64,000 bases of DNA from Leucocoprinus leucothites (taxonomy: Eukaryota; Basidiomycota; Agaricomycetes; Agaricales; Agaricaceae), in assembly GCA_013368445.1 (NCBI GenBank), contig JAACJO010000011.1:434001-498000 (forward strand), read 5' to 3'. The notes under the pieces are model-generated. The model ran no database searches and was not told where the DNA came from. It worked only from the letters and a program-made list of their open reading frames with translations. Below, piece by piece: positions 58,201 through 64,000 of the stretch (its first letter is position 1; each line of letters opens with the position of its first letter). A program made the translations under genes and the position numbers.

Positions 58201-58499
58201 TGTAAACTCAGTCAATATTCACTAAAAACGCCTGCAGATGAAAAGAGACAGCACCTAAGACGACCCTGTATTCCTTTAATTTCTGAAACCATGTGCTTTG
58301 CGAACAGCTCATCGGTTTTAAAATCCTGGCCCTCCTTAAATATTAGAGCGGTAGTGGTTGAATTAGAGGCGGAACGTTTTGTCGTGGGGCCTTGAGTGCC
58401 GCTGATAGGTATGGGCATGTTGGAACCTGTTTTTGAGGAGATATTGCCATTTCCAGCTGTTGAAGAGGCGGACTGAGCGGCAGAAGGGCGACGGAACAT
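55279..58499 (-). CDS. COG1: COG1, subunit of the conserved oligomeric Golgi tethering complex
   Basis: An 889-residue protein from 11 exons: 58255-58499, 58155-58199, 57927-58084, 57556-57869, 56664-57501, 56386-56611, 56226-56335, 56072-56176, 55893-56015, 55575-55840 and 55279-55518. After a Ser-rich N-terminus the Vps51/COG1 domain starts at FKTDELFAKHMVSEIKGIQGR, followed by EERYRDLLQASSSI-like sequence and SIARSSKRVIEALDE, all typical of COG1. The middle (RHLHALQVLAAHM, then IERKKFFPAAWLFLLARVIHRAL) is also conserved. The rest is helical with less conservation. The complex tethers vesicles for retrograde traffic within the Golgi. One intron ends in AAG (next to 55518). It is divergent from the DUF6534-like gene. 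Confidence 0.9.
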
Positions 58500-58912
58500 A
58501 GGGCATATGTGAGCAGAAGTCGGTGAAGCGTGCAGCTAACAGTGATGCGTTCCTCCCTCCCTGACTTATGTAAGCATCAAAGAAACGGCCCGGAATTCCT
58601 TGGCACCGGTGCTAGTGGTATAGCTATTAGCGTATTTGCCGCGCTCACAAACTGGGACAACGCACTCTCTAAGACTACTCCCTAACTATGTCGGTGTAAG
58701 CTTCCCACCACAAGCTCAGGCATAATAGGGCACATAGACCTTCCTCGTCTGATTAGTTCTTTGCGGAATTGTATGGTTCTGCTCCGAAGATGATCCACCA
58801 ACAAGGAAGCACGTCTAATGGAGATATACCGTTTCTCCAAAAGGGCTCGTATCTTGACCTCACTGCATTTTAAAACCTGAAACACTGGAACTGGCGGCTA
58901 GATGTTACCTTG
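58500..58912. promoter_or_regulatory. Divergent promoter of COG1 and the DUF6534-like gene
   Basis: About 410 bases between opposite start codons. A short open frame on the minus strand (58682-58885) has no similarity or support. Confidence 0.4.
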
Positions 58913-60510
58913 ATGTCGATTCCACGACCTCAGACAGAGGAGGAAACCGTTCGGTACGTATAGTAATTTCTTAATCCGTTGCTGAAGCTCTGACCATTGG
59001 TTTTTCCTCTTCAGAGCACAACTCGGTCCGCTAGTAAGACGTTCAACATTATAAATGTCGGGTTCGGGGTCTGACAGATTAGATTTTTGGGTACCTGCTC
59101 AACATTGGTCTTTGCGGTGTGCTTGCGACTCAAGTCTGTCAGTCCTAGTTCTTTCTTCGTAATACCCCTTTCTCAGTCGATCTGCTAGACACATATCATG
59201 TCGCCTTTCGGAAGGACAGGCTATATGTCAGGATACTGATATACACAGTCTTTCTCTTGGAACTTACCCAGTCAATTCTCATTATGCATGACACCTACGT
59301 CACATATGTCGCAGGTTTTGGGAAATTTGAATCTGTCTACCAGGGTGGAACGTATTCATGGTTTGCTATTCCCATGTTCAGCGGAATAGGTACGTACTTA
59401 ATTAGTGGCTAAAAACACGAACTGTTGCCTCACTCCATTCACCCACAGTTGGTTGCCTGGTGCAAATATCATACGCATATCGAATCTACACTCTATGCCC
59501 ATCTCGGCCATTATACTGGGTCATTGTTGCTGTGAGTTGTATGGCATATCCTCTGCACTTGTTTGACTTAGTTGCTCCTAGCTTGCTCTTATGCAGTTGA
59601 TTTGCTCCATCATGTCGGGTGTCGCATCGTACAAGGCTATGATCGATTCCATGACTCTGGTCTCCGATTACGACAAATATATACTCGGAAACATCAGTAA
59701 CATCGTAAGCCCCCCGCTTATTAAACGGCAGGAAGGTCTAATCAAGTGTTATGTAGCTTTGGGGAATTTCAAGTACTGCGTGTGATTTGACAATTGCGGG
59801 CTCTATGTCACACCTGGTGAGTACTTCGTTCTTTGAAGGTTACTTACTGTCATCCCTGATGCTTTTGACAGCTTTCTCGACTTGACCCCGGTTTCAAGTC
59901 CACGAAACTTCTCATCTCCAAGATTGTTCGGATGACGATGGAAACGGGCGCGCTCACTGGTTTGCCAACATTCCCTCTAGATGCACACTCTCAAAATCAC
60001 TAACATTTCTCTTTCAAAATATCAACAGCCACCGCTGGACTAATGTATGTTGTCCTCATAGTCTGTGGGCCTATCATTGGTGTTGTCGGCTCCTACTATA
60101 TTACCATCGCTGCCATCATGGGCAAGCTATACTCCAACTCTCTCCTCGTGATCTTCAACAGTCGAGCAAAAATATCCGGTCCCACCGACGGCGTCGAAAA
60201 CTCGGATCTAGTTATCAACTCCGAGTTGTTCAGCTCTCGAATAGGGCACAGGCTTGTTTTCCGGAGGTCTCTGACAGTACCAGATCCCACCGAGATACTA
60301 CCAGCCCAGGATATCTCTGATGCAGAGAGGGGGGTTAGAGTTCCTGGTGGTTCTTCTTGCGGTGGTGTTCGAAAGGAGGTCGTGAGCTCTGCGCTAGAGG
60401 AGCGCCCATCAGATGACCCTTGGTTATTGGATCCTCGTTCTGTTCCGACGAGGAGTAACCCGCCGCCAAAGGTAGATCCAGGTGTACATGGTTTTGTATT
60501 TATACGATAA
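58913..60510 (+). CDS. DUF6534-like multipass membrane protein
   Basis: A 382-residue protein from exons 58913-58953, 59015-59033, 59083-59137, 59177-59389, 59449-59531, 59597-59704, 59757-59816, 59872-59959 and 60029-60510. Hydrophobic segments occur around IFGYLLNIGLCGVLATQVF, RILIYTVFLLELTQSILIM, WFAIPMFSGIVGCLV, YWVIVALICSIMSGV, TACDLTIAGSMSHL and GLMYVVLIVCGPIIGVVG, followed by the KLYSNSLLVIFNSRAKI segment, the best conserved mark of DUF6534. A disordered tail of about 100 residues follows. The family is abundant in Agaricomycetes and has no known role. The intron 59138-59176 would be only 39 nt; the GTCAGT donor is the one that keeps phase. Confidence 0.75.
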
Positions 60511-61118
60511 GAAAGTTGATGTTGTATGTACTATTATCTTGACCTCACGCCCTGGAAGCTACAGCCTTTTTGTTGAGGAATCCGGGTTGGGCTTGACGCT
60601 GCAGTGATAAAAACTCAACAGGCTTTAAGGTCTGCTGGTAGATTTTCTTTTACTACCATCCATATCTGTGTACACATAGGCAAGCGCCAGGTCGTCACAG
60701 GGTGTTTCTGAGATGTTAGGAGATTTTTTAAAAAACAGCTCTTCATTGGTGACATCGAGAACCAGATAGGTATAGGCACATGTGTACTTGGAATGGGCAT
60801 GATGGTTGAGCAATCATTCCATTGGATGGTGCTTCCGGGTTTCAAGGCTCCAGGCCGGCAGAACAGATAGTCCACGAAGCGTGACATGGCTATCGGGGGT
60901 ATCGCAATCAAACATCACGGAAAGCTGTCTGAATATGGGAGACTAAGCCATCAATAAGTCAGAATAAAAGGCGGACTTGAATTAAGGAATAGAGATCACA
61001 AAAAAGCAGGTACTGTATCAATATTACAGAACGGCATACAGAACACGTATGGTCCATCCTTGGACCTCACAAACATCCAGTAATTTCCTGGCTAGATTGA
61101 TATACCAAAGTCATAGGA
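60511..61118. other. Convergent intergenic region
   Basis: About 600 bases between the 3' ends of the DUF6534-like gene and the TMEM115-like gene. No supported coding sequence; two overlapping open frames at 60615-60911 (minus) have no similarity. Confidence 0.4.
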
Positions 61119-62511
61119 TCAACGGCTTTCTGACTTTACCATTACCTCTCCATCACCCTCGCTGACGCTCTTTTTACGGTCGTGAGCACGTCCATTGGTA
61201 TTCGGCGACGCCCCTGTTGAAGGACTGGTGTCTTCAGACTTGGACTGGGCGACTGGCAGTGGGCGCGCCACTTGGGAGGCGGCGTTGGATGACGAGGGAC
61301 CAGTAGGTGCAGATGTATTTGCAAGGCGTTGGTCAAGTGCTTTGAGGGCTAGCGCCCTGATGAATGGCTTCAGTAAAAGATATAACGAGGCATCAGCAAG
61401 CCCATCGCACCTTCTTCTCTCGGCTTCAGCCCTCGCGCTAAGAGGAATTAGACTATAGGTCCCACTTTCAATATCTCCCCCAGAAGACGCGGGAACTAAG
61501 TGGAAGCGGTTAGCCAGCTTGTGAACGAAGTTGCCAAGAACAGTTAGGGGTCCACTGAGTGAAGGTGTCAAGAGAGTAACGACTAATTGAGCAAAACCAC
61601 ATACTGCAGGAAGGGAGGAAACCATGAAACAAGAGAAAAGGTTTCGCTTCTATCTCCATATGAGTCCGCGCCACCCACAGACTCCCCAGGGTTCTTCTTG
61701 TAGAATCGTAGGTACACCCAACCAACGAACCATCCAAACTGAATTACTATCCAAGGGCACTGCCATCCAAGGATGCAGAGAACGGTGGAAAGTGTGAGAT
61801 AAGCCATAGGTAAACTCTGATTGGCGATTGTCAGGAGTACTCGAAGAAATTATCGGTATAAAACACACTTTAACGCGGGCCTTGATAATGCCCAGGATCT
61901 GAACTTGATGTTCAGGAATAAGTTGAGTGAACGCAACGAGGAGTGCAATTTGAAGGGCCATTTGTCCGTGGTATGGCATACCATACCTGCGGAAAATTTT
62001 GAGTTTTCAGGCTTCAGAGGGGAGGGAGGAGGGAGGATAATAGACATACAGGAAAAGATCAGCATTGCCTGTTGCAATGAATTCTATCCAGTTGAGGCCA
62101 AATGCAATGAGGTTTGACGCGACAATTGACACTGCGATGAATTTCATGGTCTCCACCGCCCCCCATAATCTCTCTAGATACTTGAGTGCTGCAGGCACGA
62201 AAATCATTGATGCAATAAACTAAGTTAAAAGAAATAGTGAGGATTATTTAGTCGGAATGCGCCAACTTGGAGAATTACTTGGCACTTGCCTCTAATATTG
62301 AAGGCTCGACGAATGCCGAGGTCAAAAAGGTCCATGGCGTGAAAAGGCTCGAGCCTGGGAGGAGTAGCATATAATGTTTAGCTTGTTCTTCCATGCCCTG
62401 ATACCAGAGCCATGCATAAAATCCAGAAGAAACGATCGTAGTAATCGTGAAGGCACGCGTCACAGGGGGAATTGACTGTATGAGTTGAACTGGCGAAGAA
62501 AGCACCGCCAT
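61119..62511 (-). CDS. TMEM115/DUF1751 rhomboid-like Golgi membrane protein
   Basis: A 385-residue protein from exons 62290-62511, 62050-62219, 61869-61986, 61605-61816 and 61119-61554. Membrane segments include TRAFTITTIVSSGFYAWLW, FIASMIFVP, IAVSIVASNLIAFGLNWIEF, ALQIALLVAFTQLIP, YLTLSTVLCILGW and FGWFVGWVYLRFY. The TFLTSAFVE...ALKYLERLWG block and the YGMPYHGQMALQ stretch are characteristic of TMEM115-type proteins, which are inactive rhomboid relatives of the Golgi involved in retrograde transport. The C-terminus is disordered and Ser-rich. Joining exon 1 to exon 2 in frame requires a GC...AG intron (62220-62289, donor GCAAGT); no GT donor nearby preserves the conserved sequence. Confidence 0.87.
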
Positions 62512-62778
62512 GACTCAAGACTTTCAAACGTGAATGTGAAATGTAAAGTCTTCGTCTATGGTGCTCTGCTGAGCGGAACGTGGAACGGAGGTTGGTTTCC
62601 TGTCGCGAAGGACGATTGTGAGGCAATGTCGTGAGCTGGAAAGTTGTTTGAAGCAGGATTGGCTGGTGCACAGGGACGGGTCGAGGGCACGTGCTCATTC
62701 TATTTCGGGCTATTGGCGCTTCCGCCATGGCCGCGTGAAAGCCTGAGCGGCTTGTTGTCTTAATCTTCTACGACCACC
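62512..62778. promoter_or_regulatory. Divergent promoter of TMEM115-like gene and FAM32A
   Basis: A 267-base gap between opposite start codons; no TATA box is evident. An open frame reading through it on the minus strand is a shadow. Confidence 0.4.
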
Positions 62779-63344
62779 ATGTCAGACTATGACCTACGGC
62801 CAGGTGGCTCCCTCAAGCTCAAAGGAGGAGTTGCTGACGGAGGTATCGTGAAAAAGTGAACATCTCGTTATGCTTGACCCAACCTTTAAGCTAACCGCGA
62901 TCGTATTCAGGAAGAAAAAGAAAACCAAGCGTAGGGATGAACCTGGCGAGTTGGAACTGGAGCTGGAGCAACGAAAGGTAGAAAAAGCGATATCTGGGGA
63001 TGGTGGCAGATCGGCTTCGGGAAGTGGTTCAAACTCCCCGGCTGTTGTCGGTAGCAGTGGTAATGGTGTATCCAAGAAAACGGAAGCCGAGAAACGTTTT
63101 GAAGAGAGGCAAAAACAACGTGTATGCTGCCGTCTGCGAATAGCCGCGAACTATGTTGACGTCTTCTTAGATGGCAGAAAGAGTAGCCAAACTTGCTGGA
63201 AAGACCCACAAAGAGCGAGTCAATGAGTTCAACGCGAAACTTGAGGCTCTTAGCGAGCACCACGATATTCCCAAGGCAAGTACATATGCAAGCGTCCGAC
63301 CGTCCCATTTTTTCCTGACCCATTACTAGGTTGGACCAGGTTAA
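62779..63344 (+). CDS. FAM32A homologue (spliceosome-associated small basic protein)
   Basis: A 135-residue protein from exons 62779-62855, 62911-63121, 63171-63275 and 63330-63344. The N-terminus YDLRPGGSLKLKGG is conserved in FAM32A (DUF1754), followed by a Lys-rich KKKKKTKRR patch, a variable acidic/Ser-Gly linker, and the conserved end KKTEAEKRFEERQKQR...KLAGKTHKERVNEFN and LSEHHDIPKVGPG. In human spliceosome structures FAM32A sits at the active site during exon ligation; a similar role is inferred. The last intron begins with GCAAGT, a GC-AG intron, and its removal gives exactly the conserved KVGPG terminus. Confidence 0.92.
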
Positions 63345-64000
63345 AAGTGCATTTCAATGCCTCCATCATCTGTACTTGATACTTTATCTGCCAATGTTCA
63401 CCCTGCTGCCTATCAATTCTGCTCTCCGACCGGGCCACAACTATTTGAAATGAACCGCGAGTCGATTAGAATTTGGCTATCCTACGGGGAGTCCATGGCG
63501 TTTAATCCATCAGCAAGCATGCTTTGCCTGTTGCGCAGGACACCAACTGCAGGTTTCAATCACCCGATTTCACAAGAAGATCCTGTATTTACCAACCAGT
63601 CTGTGTCCTAAGCTCGGATACTTCACTAACGCTACTTAAAGTCTCGGATTCCAAGTCTCAAGGAGGCTGGGCTCGCCAGTCAAAGCCTTCGCCTTTCGTT
63701 TTTCGTTCCGATCATCCTCATGTGCTCGTGATGTTATCTAAAGTCCTATAGGCCGGACAAACCACGTCTTAGATAAAAGAGATGTCACAGATTTTATCGA
63801 TAGATTCCGCATGAAAACAACGATACGTTACGAGTGTATGCCCCAGAAATTGACCTTACAACCTGGCAAAGTTTTACGAGGCGCCCTAAAGAAGTATGAG
63901 CAATGCTCAGAATGTACGGCCTTTGAGTTGCCCTCAACGCGTAGTTACCCATGTATTTCGGAGCAGAGGTATCCAGATTTCAGACCCGACCTTTGGAATC
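63345..64000. other. Right-edge region without a supported gene
   Basis: About 660 bases after FAM32A. Open frames at 63357-63611 and 63524-63751 have no similarity and no clear splice signals. The region may contain the 3' end of FAM32A and part of a gene beyond the window, but nothing can be shown. Confidence 0.35.

Overview
The window looks like nuclear chromosome from a basidiomycete fungus, most likely an Agaricomycete. Genes are packed closely on both strands. Almost all are cut by many introns of about 40-70 nt with GT...AG ends, and several encode families typical of mushroom-forming fungi (DUF6593-like, DUF6534-like, a multipass family with Agaricomycete-type sequence, a GH16 glucanase, CE12 esterases). 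I found no rRNA, tRNA, CRISPR array, transposon or prokaryote-style operon. I assembled gene models by hand from splice signals, reading-frame phase and family similarity. Nearly every model gives a coding length divisible by three, but none is backed by transcripts.

Layout, 1-15 kb: a GNL1-type GTPase cut by the left edge; two rhamnogalacturonan acetylesterase genes (CE12) either side of an APC15-like gene; a PB1-domain protein on the minus strand; an orphan coiled-coil protein; a secreted GH16 glucanase-like enzyme; VTA1 (ESCRT-III/Vps4 cofactor); a tentative small secreted protein.

15-35 kb: an arrestin-like protein and a GNAT acetyltransferase (minus); POP3 (RNase P/MRP); dCMP deaminase; TTI1 (minus); aminodeoxychorismate synthase; a DUF6593-like protein; a 2-oxoglutarate/Fe(II) oxygenase (minus); UBC12 (NEDD8 E2); 5-hydroxyisourate hydrolase (minus); RRP1 (60S biogenesis).

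36-64 kb: an FBXO21-like F-box protein, an RSC9-like chromatin remodelling subunit, ARMH3/DUF1741 and mitochondrial glycine decarboxylase GCV2 (all plus); a Gly/Ala-rich protein and a PPR protein (minus); SSS1 (Sec61 gamma, plus); a multipass 7TM-type protein and COG1 (minus); a DUF6534-like membrane protein (plus); a TMEM115-like membrane protein (minus); FAM32A (plus).

The genes are mostly housekeeping genes in unrelated pathways, so there is no convincing metabolic cluster. Three touch folate/one-carbon metabolism (ABZ1, GCV2, and DCD1 through dUMP supply), but they are scattered. The most notable local points are the CE12 duplication with identical exon lengths, two GC-AG introns in neighbouring genes at the right edge, paired palindromic CRE sites before VTA1, several very short divergent promoters, and a few lineage-restricted proteins. 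I saw no clear sign of a wholly new system.
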